A stretch of DNA of 35,999 nucleotides from UBA4874 sp002399435 (GCA_036823195.1 DAISGI010000023.1:1-35999); one strand, 5' to 3'; numbered from the stretch's first letter, positions 15,868 through 25,185 are shown. A program made the numbers and translations. Notes: a model not told the origin generated them from the sequence alone.

Positions 15868-16927
15868 ATGGAAACATCACACAGGAAAATGCCCGGCAGA
15901 AAACGGAGGCGGTTTTATACTCAAGCTGATCTTTGGTGTTCTGACAACCATGCTGCTCATCATTGGACTCCTGTTCAGCCAGCTGCTCGGAACAGTCGGC
16001 GAAAAGCCCGGCAAAGCAGCACCCGCGGCTTCTCCGAAACACCATATTCAACTGCTCATCCGGGACACGAAGGAATACTTCGGGACTTTGTTTGAAAACG
16101 GTGTCCGGGACGCTGCCCAAAAACTGGACATCTATGCGGAATTTATCTCAATGCCGCAGGGAGAGGACGAAAATGCGGCTGCCGCAGTGGAGATGGCAGT
16201 CCATGCCGGTGTGGACGGCATTGTGCTGACGGCCGCAGACTCCGCAAAAGCCCCAGATGCCATCAGATATGCAGAAGAAAACAAGCTATCCATCATAACC
16301 TATGAAAACGAAAATTACGCCCTTCCCAATATGCCAACGGTGGGGGTCAACCGTTACCATCTCGGCACCATGGCAGGGGAGATGGCTTTGAAAGTCTCCG
16401 GGACAGGAAGACATGTTGCCCTGATTCTGCCCGATTCCAATGACAACGGGGAAATACAGTACAAAAATCTGATCGTCCAGGGAGTGCTGGAGTCCTTCGC
16501 AAAGTCCAGTCCTCCTCCTCAGCTGGATCAGATCCTGACGGTTCATGCCAATTCGTTCGAATCCGAAAAAATCCTGCCTGCCCTGATGGCGGACTATCCG
16601 GAAGTGAACCAGATCCTCTGCATGGAGGAAAGCATCACACCGGGAATCGCACAGTCTTTGGTGGACAACAATCAGGTCGGCCGGATCCAGCTGATCGGTT
16701 ACGGCCTGACGCCGCAAACCGTGGATTACATCCGAAAAGGCGTCATTTACGGAACCGTCTGTCCGGACGCCTATGAAATCGGATACGAATCCGTCCGCCA
16801 GCTGTGCAGGGCAATGGAGGGCCAACAGATCAGCGATTCCATCAGCACAGATCTGTATACCCTGAAACTGGAGGACCTGAAGGATTGGAAGGAACCGGTC
16901 CTGCGAGAAGACGGCAAAAGCCCGTGA
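15868..16927 (+). CDS. Membrane-anchored periplasmic sugar-binding-like protein, probable sensor partner (apparent frameshift near the start)
   Basis: This is a type I periplasmic-binding-protein fold (RbsB/Peripla_BP_4 type) with an N-terminal membrane anchor (LKLIFGVLTTMLLIIGLLF). Blocks such as AGVDGIVLTAADS, GVNRYHLGTMAGEMA and YGLTPQTVDYIRKG follow. The binding domain reads cleanly from 15917. The natural start (METSHRK or MPGRKRRRF, 15868 or 15889) is in another frame. Deleting one T from the run at 15913-15916 joins a basic N-terminus to the anchor, so a one-base error or mutation is likely. The alternative is an unusual start at or after 15917. In clostridia an anchored XylFII protein next to a LytS-type kinase senses D-xylose, and this gene holds the same position. 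The stop may overlap the kinase start (GTGA at 16924). Confidence 0.8.
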
Positions 16928-16939
16928 TCAGAGCCTGTG

Positions 16940-17039
16940 NNNNNNNNNNNNNNNNNNNNNNNNNNNNNNNNNNNNNNNNNNNNNNNNNNNNNNNNNNNNN
17001 NNNNNNNNNNNNNNNNNNNNNNNNNNNNNNNNNNNNNNN
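16940..17039. other. Scaffold gap (100 N) removing the kinase N-terminus
   Basis: Exactly 100 N. The downstream kinase lacks its start, first membrane helix and most of its extracellular part, which cannot fit in 33 codons, so the true gap is longer. Confidence 0.9.
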
Positions 17040-18167
17040 TATCAGGAGGCAGAAAAGGAATACGGCTATCTTTACGGATACATTGAAGATATCCTGAGCT
17101 CTGATCTGACGGAAAGCGCACAGAAATATCAGCAGATTACAAAAGCCATTGACCGAAGCACCGCCATTCATTATCTCCTGTTCGGGATTACCATTCCTCT
17201 GACCTGTCTGATGATCGTTTTATTCAGCAGGGAGATCACCAAACCCCTCAGCCGGCTGGCTTCCTGTGCCCAGGAGGTGACATGCGGCAATTTTGACGTT
17301 TCGATTAAAGAGGATCACACCAGCGGCGAAATCCGGATCCTCTTTCAAACCTTTCAGATGATGACGGCAAGCATCAGAAAATACATTCAGGAGTTACAGG
17401 AAAAACAGAAGCTGGAGCGTATGCTCAGCCAGGAAAAGCTGAACAACCTGAAAATGAAAAGTGATCTTCAGGAGGCAGAGCTTCGGGCTCTGCAGTCCCA
17501 GGTAAACCCCCACTTCATTTTCAACTCCATCAACATCGGTTCCAAAATCGCAATGCTTCAGGGGGATAATGCGACCTGTGAATATCTGGAGAACTTTGCG
17601 GATTTGTTCCGGTATAACCTGAAAGGTCTGGGATACCATGCAACCCTGCGGGAGGAGATTGATCACGTCCGGGCCTATATGAACCTCCTGTCCGTCCGGT
17701 TCGGCGATCTGATCCGGTTTCGGATGGATGTTCCGGAGGATGGGGAAATGGATCGCTTCCTGCTTCCCTGCATGACCCTGCAGCCACTGGTGGAAAATGC
17801 ATTTATTCACGGAACCAGTCAGAATGAAAACGGCGGGACGATTGAACTGAAGGCGGAGAAGCAGAATGGACAGATCAGCCTGACTGTTGCCAATACTGGA
17901 AAGGAAATCCCGACTGATCTGATCCGCCTCCTGCTGAGCCAGAAATACGTCCGGCAGAAGGATGACAGGAGAAAGGGACATACCACCGGGATCGGAGTGG
18001 TCAATGTCCTGAGCCGGCTGAGATTGTTTTACCGGCGGGAGAATGTAATGGAAATCCGCTGTGAAAATGGCTGGACCCGGGTGATCCTGACCCTGCCGTT
18101 TGAAGAAGAGGAAAGAAAAAAGAAGGAAAAGGAGGAAAAAAGATTTGAAAGCTCTGATTGCCGATGA
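17040..18167 (+). CDS. Sensor histidine kinase, YesM/LytS-like, 5' end lost in gap
   Basis: 375 residues are visible, open from the first base after the gap. The visible part runs from an extracellular coiled segment to a membrane helix (YLLFGITIPLTCLMIVLF), a HAMP linker beginning SREITKPLSRL, a His_kinase domain with the phospho-acceptor in QSQVNPHFIFNSI, and an HATPase domain with ENAFIHG (N-box) and GIGVVNV. This is the YesM/LytS group, which usually pairs with AraC-type or LytTR regulators. It probably autophosphorylates when the neighbouring sugar-binding protein binds ligand. The true start may be the GTG at 16924 that overlaps the previous stop. It overlaps the response-regulator start by 23 nt. 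Confidence 0.92.
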   Translation, partial: YQEAEKEYGYLYGYIEDILSSDLTESAQKYQQITKAIDRSTAIHYLLFGITIPLTCLMIVLFSREITKPLSRLASCAQEVTCGNFDVSIKEDHTSGEIRILFQTFQMMTASIRKYIQELQEKQKLERMLSQEKLNNLKMKSDLQEAELRALQSQVNPHFIFNSINIGSKIAMLQGDNATCEYLENFADLFRYNLKGLGYHATLREEIDHVRAYMNLLSVRFGDLIRFRMDVPEDGEMDRFLLPCMTLQPLVENAFIHGTSQNENGGTIELKAEKQNGQISLTVANTGKEIPTDLIRLLLSQKYVRQKDDRRKGHTTGIGVVNVLSRLRLFYRRENVMEIRCENGWTRVILTLPFEEEERKKKEKEEKRFESSDCR

Positions 18168-19734
18168 TGAACCGATTGCAGTACAGTCCCTGGTATATAT
18201 GGTAAAGAAGCATTTCCCTTCCGTGGACATCGTGGGCACGGCCCGGACCGGCAGACAGGCGGTGGAAAAGGCCATCCGGCTTTCTCCGGATCTGGTGATC
18301 ATGGATATCAGCATGCCCGGGCTGAATGGGCTGGATGCCATTCGAAAAATACAGGAGATTCACTCCTCCGTCCGCTTCCTCATCATTACCGCCTACGATT
18401 ATTTTGATTATGCAAAGGAATCGGTTTCCCTGGGAGTGGAGGAATTCCTGCTGAAACCGGTGAAGGAAGCCCGATTTACGGAAGTGATGGAAAAAATTAT
18501 CCGGCGTATCGGGCAAAGCCGGGAAAAAATCAGGGAACAGCTGGAACAGCAGGAAAGGATGAAGCTGGCGGTTCCGGTCATAGAGGCAAGCCTGATCCGT
18601 TCCCTGTGTCTGTCCGACGAAGCCGATGAGAAACCGGAGCATTGTTTCCGGATGCTGGGGATCCGGGAAACCTGCGGCTATATGCTGATCCTGGACGTTC
18701 CTTCCCGGGACGGACAGACGGAAAACCGGAGCGAAGCAAAAAGTCAACAGGATAAAATATACGAAAAGTTGAGAAATCTGCTGCATTCCTGCTGTTCGTG
18801 CATTGTAGGAGCCCTGACAGCCCATCAGATCCCCGTCTATGTTCCGGACTGCGGTTCCGGACAAAGGGAGCGGTCCGTCCGTCTGGCCCGGCGGATCGTG
18901 AAAAAAGCTGCCGGGGAGTGTCCCAGCCTGCGTATCGGAATCGGAAGGTACCATAAGGAGATCCGGGACGCCGGGAAATCCTACCGGCAGGCATTTCATG
19001 CGCTGCTGGCAATGGACGGACCGGACGCAGCCGCCTCCCCCGTCCTGCACGTGGATGACAGAAAAGAAACGGAGGGAAACACCGATCCGAAATCCGGACA
19101 GCTTCTGGAAGAAGAGATTTTTTCAAAGATACCGGATGGGGATCCCGAAGTCCTTCAGGCGGCGTTTGACCGCCTGTACCGGAGGCTGGCAGCAGACGAC
19201 TCCATAAACCTTGCTTCCCTGAAAAACCATATGATCACTTTTTTGTTCCGTTTTCCCAGCTACTGGAAGATCACAGCAGGAATGGATTATGAAACGGTGA
19301 ACCAGGTGATCCGGGCAGAAACAAAAACAGGTCTGTATGAAACGATGAGACAGTTCCTGAACGACATTCTGCCATCGGTCTGCAGTGAAAAGCACGAAAA
19401 AGCCAAGGACATCATCAAAAAAGCGGACGATTATATCGAAGCCAACTATTCCCGCAATCTCAGCCTGGAGGAAGTCGCAGGGAAAGTAAACCTGAGCTCC
19501 TGGTATTTCAGCCGTTTTTACAAAGAGGAAACCGGCCGGAACTTCAGCGACAAGCTGACCCGGGTCCGGATCGAAAAAGCCAGGGAACTCCTGTCGGATC
19601 CGAATGCAACCGTGAAGGACGTTGCCTGGCGGGTTGGCTTTGCCGATCCGGGCTACTTTTCAAAAACATTCCGGAAAACAACAGGGATTACCGCCAGCGA
19701 GTATCGAAAGCAAGCGGAAGGAGGCAAATGTTGA
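18145..19734 (+). CDS. AraC-family response regulator, YesN-like
   Basis: This 529-residue two-component regulator has an N-terminal receiver domain with acidic pair DD at residues 7-8 and phospho-acceptor Asp54 in VIMDISMPGLNG, with a conserved Lys in LLKPVKEA. A middle region of about 250 residues follows. The C-terminal AraC HTH pair (NLSLEEVAGKVNLSSWYFSR, then VKDVAWRVGFADPGYFSKTF) closes the protein. I chose the TTG at 18145 because GGAGG lies nine bases upstream and the protein then begins KALIADDEP, as receivers do; the ATG at 18100 would add a lysine-rich stretch. It is expected to activate the sugar-uptake genes downstream when phosphorylated by the kinase. Its stop overlaps the next start by 7 nt. 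Confidence 0.94.
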   Translation: MKALIADDEPIAVQSLVYMVKKHFPSVDIVGTARTGRQAVEKAIRLSPDLVIMDISMPGLNGLDAIRKIQEIHSSVRFLIITAYDYFDYAKESVSLGVEEFLLKPVKEARFTEVMEKIIRRIGQSREKIREQLEQQERMKLAVPVIEASLIRSLCLSDEADEKPEHCFRMLGIRETCGYMLILDVPSRDGQTENRSEAKSQQDKIYEKLRNLLHSCCSCIVGALTAHQIPVYVPDCGSGQRERSVRLARRIVKKAAGECPSLRIGIGRYHKEIRDAGKSYRQAFHALLAMDGPDAAASPVLHVDDRKETEGNTDPKSGQLLEEEIFSKIPDGDPEVLQAAFDRLYRRLAADDSINLASLKNHMITFLFRFPSYWKITAGMDYETVNQVIRAETKTGLYETMRQFLNDILPSVCSEKHEKAKDIIKKADDYIEANYSRNLSLEEVAGKVNLSSWYFSRFYKEETGRNFSDKLTRVRIEKARELLSDPNATVKDVAWRVGFADPGYFSKTFRKTTGITASEYRKQAEGGKC

Positions 19735-20762
19735 AAAAAGGGATTCTGCTGCTTCTCCTGGCTTCCATTGTTCTGTCCGGAAGCTGCGCCAAGCAAAAAC
19801 CAAAACCAGCCGATCATCCGAAAAACAGGATATTCGTGGGATTTTCCATGGGAACCCTGATGGAAGACCGATGGATCCGGGACAGGGATATTTTTCTCTC
19901 CATGGCAAAGCAGAACGGCATGGAAGTAATTGTTAACAATGCCAACAGGGATTCCGATCTGCAGTACCGGCAGGTGATGGAAATGATCCATCAGGGCATC
20001 GATGTCCTGATCCTTGCTCCCAATGACTGCAACAGCGAGGTAAAATGCGTCAGGGCGGCGAAAGACAAGGGGATTCCCGTTATTTCCTATGACCGGCTGG
20101 TAAGAAACGCCGATGCGGATCTGTATGTTTCCTTTGATCATTTTAAAGTCGGGAAGGTTATGGCACAGGAATTGCTGAAAAAAGCTCCGGACGGCGGATA
20201 TTTGATTGTGAACGGGCCGGAATCTGATGACAATACCAGACGGATCCAGGACGGCGCCATGAGCGTCCTGAAAAGACCCATGGAAAGCGGGCGGATCCGG
20301 ATCCTGGAAAAGACCTGGGCGGAAGGCTGGACAAGGGAAAACGCCTATCGTTTTACTTCTGAACAAATCCGGAAAAATGGCAGGGATATCCGCGCAATTC
20401 TCTGCGGCAACGATTCCCTGGCCTGGGGAGCCATCGATGCTCTGGCGGAAGCACAGATGATCGAGCAAGTGGCGGTATCCGGACAGGACGCCGATCTGGT
20501 GGCATGTCAGAGGATTGCCAATGGGGAGCAGACCATGACAACCTACAAGCCCATCCAGAAACTGGTGGAAAAAACGGTGGAATCCTGCCTGCGCCTTGCC
20601 GCAGGGCAAAAGGTTCCGGGACAGGGCACCATGAGCGACGGCACCTATGAAATCCCCTATGTTCTGATTGATGTCCTGCCGGTGACGAAGGAAAATATGA
20701 AGGAAACGGTTATCCGGGATGGATTTCACCTGTATGAGGATATCTATCAAGCAAAAGAGTAA
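19728..20762 (+). CDS. XylF-like sugar-binding lipoprotein
   Basis: This 344-residue lipoprotein has a signal peptide ending at the lipobox LSGSC (Cys20). It matches E. coli XylF block for block: MEDRWIRDRDIFLSMA, RQVMEMIHQGIDVLILAPND, VISYDRLVRNADADLYVSFD, VAVSGQDADLVACQRI and MTTYKPIQKLV. Ligand is therefore probably D-xylose or a related aldose. The ribosome site is GGAAGGAGG six bases before the ATG, and the gene overlaps the regulator by 7 nt, so it belongs to the sensing operon and not to the transporter operon that starts at its own promoter downstream. It may feed ligand to the importer or be a second sensor input. Full length. Confidence 0.9.
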   Translation: MLKKGILLLLLASIVLSGSCAKQKPKPADHPKNRIFVGFSMGTLMEDRWIRDRDIFLSMAKQNGMEVIVNNANRDSDLQYRQVMEMIHQGIDVLILAPNDCNSEVKCVRAAKDKGIPVISYDRLVRNADADLYVSFDHFKVGKVMAQELLKKAPDGGYLIVNGPESDDNTRRIQDGAMSVLKRPMESGRIRILEKTWAEGWTRENAYRFTSEQIRKNGRDIRAILCGNDSLAWGAIDALAEAQMIEQVAVSGQDADLVACQRIANGEQTMTTYKPIQKLVEKTVESCLRLAAGQKVPGQGTMSDGTYEIPYVLIDVLPVTKENMKETVIRDGFHLYEDIYQAKE

Positions 20763-20871
20763 AACTGTAAATTATTGTTCCTTTCCTCCTATATGTACAG
20801 CAAAAAATAACAGGCACGGACAGGGCCCCTGAAAATGACAAGAAAACATGGGCAAACAGCAAATCCATCCA

Positions 20872-20900
20872 TTGCCTGTCAATATGGCATATTGTAAAAT
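20872..20900 (+). promoter_or_regulatory. Promoter of the monosaccharide importer operon
   Basis: TTGCCT (20872-20877), a 17-nt spacer and TAAAAT (20895-20900) lie 70 nt upstream of the chvE-like ATG. A small palindrome GCATA-AAGA-TATGC (20908-20921) covers the expected start site. The 100 bp upstream would be the likely site for the AraC-type regulator. Confidence 0.55.
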
Positions 20901-20970
20901 AAAAGTGGCATAAAGATATGCAGATATTCTAAATCAGGACCTTGCTCTCAAAAAAAGGAGGAGAAAAAGC

Positions 20971-22156
20971 ATGAAACGGATTAAAAGATTTCTTGCTCTT
21001 TTCCTGTGCGGTGTTCTGGCACTGTCCTTCTCCGGATGCGGAAAAGAAACCGGCGGTACCAGGGACACCAAAACAGGAAGCAATACGGAAGCAGACAGCA
21101 ACAAGGGCAGCGACGAAAAAAGCAGCGGCAAAAAAGGCGAAATTAATGTCGGCATCGTACTGCCAACCAAGGATGAACCCAGATGGCTGCAGGATCAGAA
21201 GAGATTTGAAGATATTATCTCCGACACGGATTATTCCGTAGAGGTATTATTCAGCCAGGGTTCTTCCGCCAATGAAAAAACCAATGTGGAGACATTGATC
21301 GCCCGCGGCATGGATGTCCTGATTTATCTGCGCGCAGGATGCGGCCGCAGCAGGCGCCTCGGTGGAAGCGGCAAAAAAGGCAGGCGTTACCGTGATTTCC
21401 TATGACCGCCTGATCACCGATACCGATGCCATCGATTATTATGTAACCTTTGACTCGGTTTCCGTAGGGGAAGCAATGGGTCAATACCTGGCCGACAAGG
21501 CCTCCGGTACGGGAAACCCCCTTTATCTTTATGCAGGCGCTGCAACGGACAACAACTCTTTCCTGTTCTTTGAAGGGGCATGGAACATCCTGCAGCCGAA
21601 AATCGCCGACGGGACCTTTGCCATAAAGAATTCCTCAAAAGCCGAAGCTCTTCAGGACAAAGCGAAACTGTCCCGGGATGAAATGTCCGAAATCATAGGA
21701 CAGATCACGACAAACTGGGATTTCAACGAAGCAAAGTCCAAGGCAGAATCCCACCTGACGGCAGCCTCAAAGGAGGATAAGGGGACCTGCTATATTCTGG
21801 CTCCCAACGACGGTACCTCCCGGTCCATTGCCGATGTATTTGCTTCCGACGGGGATGTAAAAGACTACTACATCACCGGACAGGACTCCGAAGTTGCTTC
21901 CATTCAGTATATCATTGACGGCAAGCAATCCATGACTGTGTTCAAGGACACCCGCACCCTGGCAGCCGATGCCATGGATATGGCCATTGAAATTATTGAA
22001 GACAAGACCCCGGAAACGGATGCCACCTATGACAATGGATCCGGGGAAGTCCCGTCCAAGCAGACTCCGGTCATTGTCGTGACCAGGGATAATGTGAAAA
22101 AAGAGTTGATCGATTCCGGATATTATAAAGCATCGGAATTCACAGGACTGGATTAG
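20971..22156 (+). CDS. chvE: ChvE-like multiple-monosaccharide-binding lipoprotein, interrupted by a 1-nt frameshift
   Basis: This is the solute-binding lipoprotein of the importer, with a strong AAAGGAGG site before the ATG and a signal peptide ending in the lipobox SFSGC (Cys23). A low-complexity Gly/Ser/Lys linker follows. Blocks match Agrobacterium ChvE: NVGIVLPTKDEPRWLQD, VISYDRLITDTDAIDYYVTF, YITGQDSEVASIQYI, TVFKDTRTLA and IDSGYYKASEF. The frame breaks after GMDVLI. Removing one T from 21323-21325 restores IICAQDAAAAGASVEAAKK, exactly what the family has there, so 20971-21405 and 21362-22156 are one gene. Total would be about 394 residues. Either a sequencing error or a recent inactivating insertion; the intact importer genes downstream favour error. 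Confidence 0.9.
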
Positions 22157-22177
22157 ATCCGAAGGAAACGGGTCGTA

Positions 22178-22204
22178 CCGGCCGGGAGCGGCTATACCGG
22201 CCGG
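22178..22204 (+). promoter_or_regulatory. Intercistronic hairpin between chvE and the ATPase gene
   Basis: CCGGCCGG (22178-22185) and CCGGCCGG (22197-22204) pair perfectly around an 11-nt loop. There is no T run, so it is more likely an mRNA-stabilising or processing hairpin that raises binding-protein output than a terminator. Confidence 0.45.
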
Positions 22205-22240
22205 ACTGGCCCCCGGAATGGAACAGAAAGGAGGTTTCCC

Positions 22241-23785
22241 ATGAGCGACTATCTCCTTGAAATGGAAAACATAACGAAGGAATTTCCGGGCGTAAAGGCA
22301 TTGGATCAGGTAAACATCCAGGTGAAGCCCGGAGAAATCCACTGTCTGGTGGGAGAAAACGGCGCCGGCAAATCCACGCTGATGAAGGTTTTATCCGGTG
22401 TCTATCCTTACGGTACCTACGACGGAACGATTTTCCTTGACGGCAGGAAGCGGCAGTTCCGTTCCATAGCGGACAGCGAAGCCGCCGGTATCGCCATCAT
22501 CTATCAGGAGCTGGCACTGATTCCCGAATTGAGCGTTTATGAAAACATCTATTTTGGCCATGAGATTATGAAAGGCCGAAAGGTGGACTGGGAGCAAACC
22601 ATCGTGCAGGCAGTCAAAATGCTGAAAAAGGTCCGCCTGGATGTGAATCCGTCAGCCAGGGTCCGGGACCTGTCCGTAGGCAAACAGCAATTGATTGAAA
22701 TCGCAAAGGCATTGAGTAAGAATGTCCGGCTTCTGGTCCTCGATGAACCGACTGCGGCACTCAATGAAGACGACAGCAGGAACCTGCTGAATCTTCTCCG
22801 GCAGCTGAAGAAGCAGGGCATTACCTCCATCCTCATTTCCCACAAACTAAAGGAAATCCAATCCGTGGCAGATACCGTCACCATCCTGCGGGACGGCCGA
22901 ACGATCTGCACCCTGGAGGCTGCAGCAGGACAGATCTCCGAGCAGGAGATGATCCGGAATATGGTGGGAAGGGAAATTAAAAATATCTTCCCGGAACGAA
23001 AAAGAAAGAGCATCGGAGACGTATGCCTGGAAGTCAAAAACTGGACGGTTTTCGATCCGGCTTCCCGGAGGGAAATTCTCCACCATGTAAATTTCCATGT
23101 AAGAAAGGGAGAAATCGTCGGTCTGGCTGGACTGATGGGAGCCGGCCGTACCGAGCTGGCGCTCAGTATTTTCGGCAACACGCCAGGGTACAAACGGACC
23201 AGCGGTGTCATGCTGCTGAATGGAAAGCCGGTGCATTTCAAGCATCCACGGGATGCACTGAAAGCCGGAATGGCCTATGTAACCGAAGACCGAAAGCGCA
23301 ACGGCCTGATCCTGATCCAGGACGTAAAGTACAATATCACCCTGTCGAATCTTGATAAATTAATCAGGGGTATTACCATTAACCAAAGCGAAGAGGTCCG
23401 TACCGCCAGGGATTATCAGGAATCCCTGCGAATCAAGACACCTTCCCTTCTGCAGGCCACGAATCATTTGAGCGGGGGAAATCAGCAGAAGGTTTCTGTC
23501 GCCAAATGCCTGTTTGTCGAGCCGGACATCCTGATTCTGGATGAGCCGACCCGGGGAATTGATGTGGGAGCAAAGACGGAGATTCATACCATCATGAACG
23601 ATTTGGTGGAGCAGGGAATGAGTATCATCATGATCTCCTCCGAACTGCCGGAGGTGCTGGGAATGAGCGATCGGATCTACATCATGGCGGACGGGGTCAT
23701 CACAGGGGAATTGAAAGCGGAAGAAGCAACAGAGCAGCGGGTGATGGCACTTTCCACCATGGGAGAGGAGGAAGCAATCAAATGA
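22241..23785 (+). CDS. mmsA: Monosaccharide ABC importer ATPase (CUT2, double ATPase domain)
   Basis: This 514-residue protein has two tandem ATPase domains, the layout of RbsA/XylG/GguA proteins that power CUT2 sugar importers. The first domain has Walker A GENGAGKST (about 37-45), signature LSVGKQQLIEIAKAL and Walker B LLVLDEPTAAL. The second has the degenerate Walker A usual for the family (GLMGAGRTEL), signature LSGGNQQKVSVAKCL and Walker B ILILDEPTRGIDVG. An AAAGGAGG site precedes the ATG. The 3' end overlaps the permease start by 4 nt (ATGA). The GguA/MmsA assignment follows from the ChvE-like partner; the true sugar range is inferred. Confidence 0.93.
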   Translation: MSDYLLEMENITKEFPGVKALDQVNIQVKPGEIHCLVGENGAGKSTLMKVLSGVYPYGTYDGTIFLDGRKRQFRSIADSEAAGIAIIYQELALIPELSVYENIYFGHEIMKGRKVDWEQTIVQAVKMLKKVRLDVNPSARVRDLSVGKQQLIEIAKALSKNVRLLVLDEPTAALNEDDSRNLLNLLRQLKKQGITSILISHKLKEIQSVADTVTILRDGRTICTLEAAAGQISEQEMIRNMVGREIKNIFPERKRKSIGDVCLEVKNWTVFDPASRREILHHVNFHVRKGEIVGLAGLMGAGRTELALSIFGNTPGYKRTSGVMLLNGKPVHFKHPRDALKAGMAYVTEDRKRNGLILIQDVKYNITLSNLDKLIRGITINQSEEVRTARDYQESLRIKTPSLLQATNHLSGGNQQKVSVAKCLFVEPDILILDEPTRGIDVGAKTEIHTIMNDLVEQGMSIIMISSELPEVLGMSDRIYIMADGVITGELKAEEATEQRVMALSTMGEEEAIK

Positions 23786-25017
23786 GTACACAGATACAGG
23801 CAGACAGGGGGGACAGGAAACCACCTGTGAAAGCCTCGAAAAAGCGGAAATCCCCTGGCAGGGAATTATGGAATCCTATCCGAAACAACATCCGTTCCTA
23901 TGCCATGTTTATCGCCCTGATCGGAATCTTTCTTTTTTTCGGAATCCGGACAAATGGGCTGTTTCTGTCTCCCCGGAACATCAGTGATTTGGTGAATCAG
24001 ACCGGGTATGTCGCCGTCCTGGCCATGGGCATGACCCTGATCCTGATTATCCGGCATATTGATCTCTCCGTGGGATATGTGGCAGGATTTCTCGGCGCAG
24101 TGGCGGCCATCCTGCTACGGGACGGATGGCCGGTTTATTCCGTGATCCCGGTGGTGCTTCTCCTGGGAATGGCCATTGGACTGTATCAGGGCTTTCTGGT
24201 GGCAAAGGTGGGTGTCCCGGCATTTGTCACCACCCTGGCCGGGATGTTTATGTTCAGGGGACTTTTGTCCCTGATCACAGCGGGATCCGGTACGATCATT
24301 GTCCGGAACGAAGCGTTTAAAGCAGTCTCCAACGGATTTATTCCCGATATTCCGAATTCATCCGGGATCCACCTTCTTACCATGATCATCGGCGCCCTGT
24401 TGGCAGTTCTTATGGTGACAAGTCAGTTCCGGTCCCGGAAAACAGCAATATCCTATCAGTTTGAAGTGTCCTCCTCCACCCTTTTCATCCTCAAAAATCT
24501 TATCCTCTCGATTGCCATTCTCGGAGTTGCCTTTGTTCTCGCAAAGTACAAGGGAATCCCCTGGACCATCCTGATTGTAAGCGTCGTGCTTTTCCTTTAT
24601 TACTATCTGCTGAACAAGACCAGGCTGGGACGGTATATCTACGGAATCGGCGGCAATGCGGAGGCAGCGGAACTCTCCGGGGTAAATGTTCAGAACGTAA
24701 CCCTGTTCTGTTTTGCATCCGTCAGTCTGATGGCTGCACTGGGGGGAATCCTGTATACCTCCCGACTGGCATCGGCTGCCCCGCAGGCCGGTCTGGGCTT
24801 TGAAATGGATGCCATCGCATCCTCCTACATCGGAGGCGTATCCGTCAGCGGCGGCGTGGGCAAAGTCACCAATACCATCATTGGCTCTCTCGTGATCATG
24901 TCGCTGACCAACGGAATGAACCTGATGGGAATTGATATCTCCTATCAATATATCGTAAAGGGAATCATCTTCATCCTGGCAGTTGCCTTTGATGTAAAAA
25001 CCAAAAAACAGGCGTAA
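23782..25017 (+). CDS. mmsB: Monosaccharide ABC importer permease (CUT2)
   Basis: This 411-residue integral membrane protein has about ten helices after a basic cytoplasmic N-terminus. The conserved CUT2 permease blocks are present: MGMTLILIIRHIDLSVGYV, GNAEAAELSGVNVQNV (cytoplasmic coupling loop contacting the ATPase) and SSYIGGVSVSGGVGKV near the C-terminus. It resembles XylH and GguB, which at about 400 residues are longer than RbsC. It is the last gene of the operon and is followed within 15 nt by a hairpin terminator. With ChvE and MmsA it forms the importer for xylose and/or related monosaccharides. Confidence 0.93.
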   Translation: MSTQIQADRGDRKPPVKASKKRKSPGRELWNPIRNNIRSYAMFIALIGIFLFFGIRTNGLFLSPRNISDLVNQTGYVAVLAMGMTLILIIRHIDLSVGYVAGFLGAVAAILLRDGWPVYSVIPVVLLLGMAIGLYQGFLVAKVGVPAFVTTLAGMFMFRGLLSLITAGSGTIIVRNEAFKAVSNGFIPDIPNSSGIHLLTMIIGALLAVLMVTSQFRSRKTAISYQFEVSSSTLFILKNLILSIAILGVAFVLAKYKGIPWTILIVSVVLFLYYYLLNKTRLGRYIYGIGGNAEAAELSGVNVQNVTLFCFASVSLMAALGGILYTSRLASAAPQAGLGFEMDAIASSYIGGVSVSGGVGKVTNTIIGSLVIMSLTNGMNLMGIDISYQYIVKGIIFILAVAFDVKTKKQA

Positions 25018-25030
25018 CGCATGATAATCG

Positions 25031-25055
25031 ATGACAGCCGGTCTCCGGCTGTCAT
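25031..25055 (+). terminator. Terminator of the sugar importer operon
   Basis: A perfect 11-bp stem ATGACAGCCGG/CCGGCTGTCAT with a 3-nt loop is followed by TTCCTTTG, 14 nt after the permease stop codon. Confidence 0.75.
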
Positions 25056-25066
25056 TTCCTTTGCCG

Positions 25067-25113
25067 CAAATCTTCCCTCCGACAAATCTTCCTTCCGCAA
25101 GTCTTCCTTCCGG
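25067..25113. repeat. Three 15-16 bp tandem repeats downstream of the importer
   Basis: CAAATCTTCCCTCCGA (25067-25082), CAAATCTTCCTTCCG (25083-25097) and CAAGTCTTCCTTCCGG (25098-25113) are near-identical tandem copies. They lie between the convergent ends of the importer operon and queT. Two copies of GCTCCGCCCGGA follow near 25170-25200, the second reaching into the end of queT. Confidence 0.6.
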
Positions 25114-25185
25114 CTGTCGCCGCAACTTTGCTCCGCCAGGGAGGAATTCGCTTTGTACGGAAAAAATCCGCTCCGCCCGGAGGAA

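Noticed and set aside
18100..18144. ATG start for the response regulator at 18100
   Set aside because: It would add a lysine/arginine run before the receiver domain; the TTG at 18145 has a well-placed GGAGG and gives the standard receiver N-terminus.
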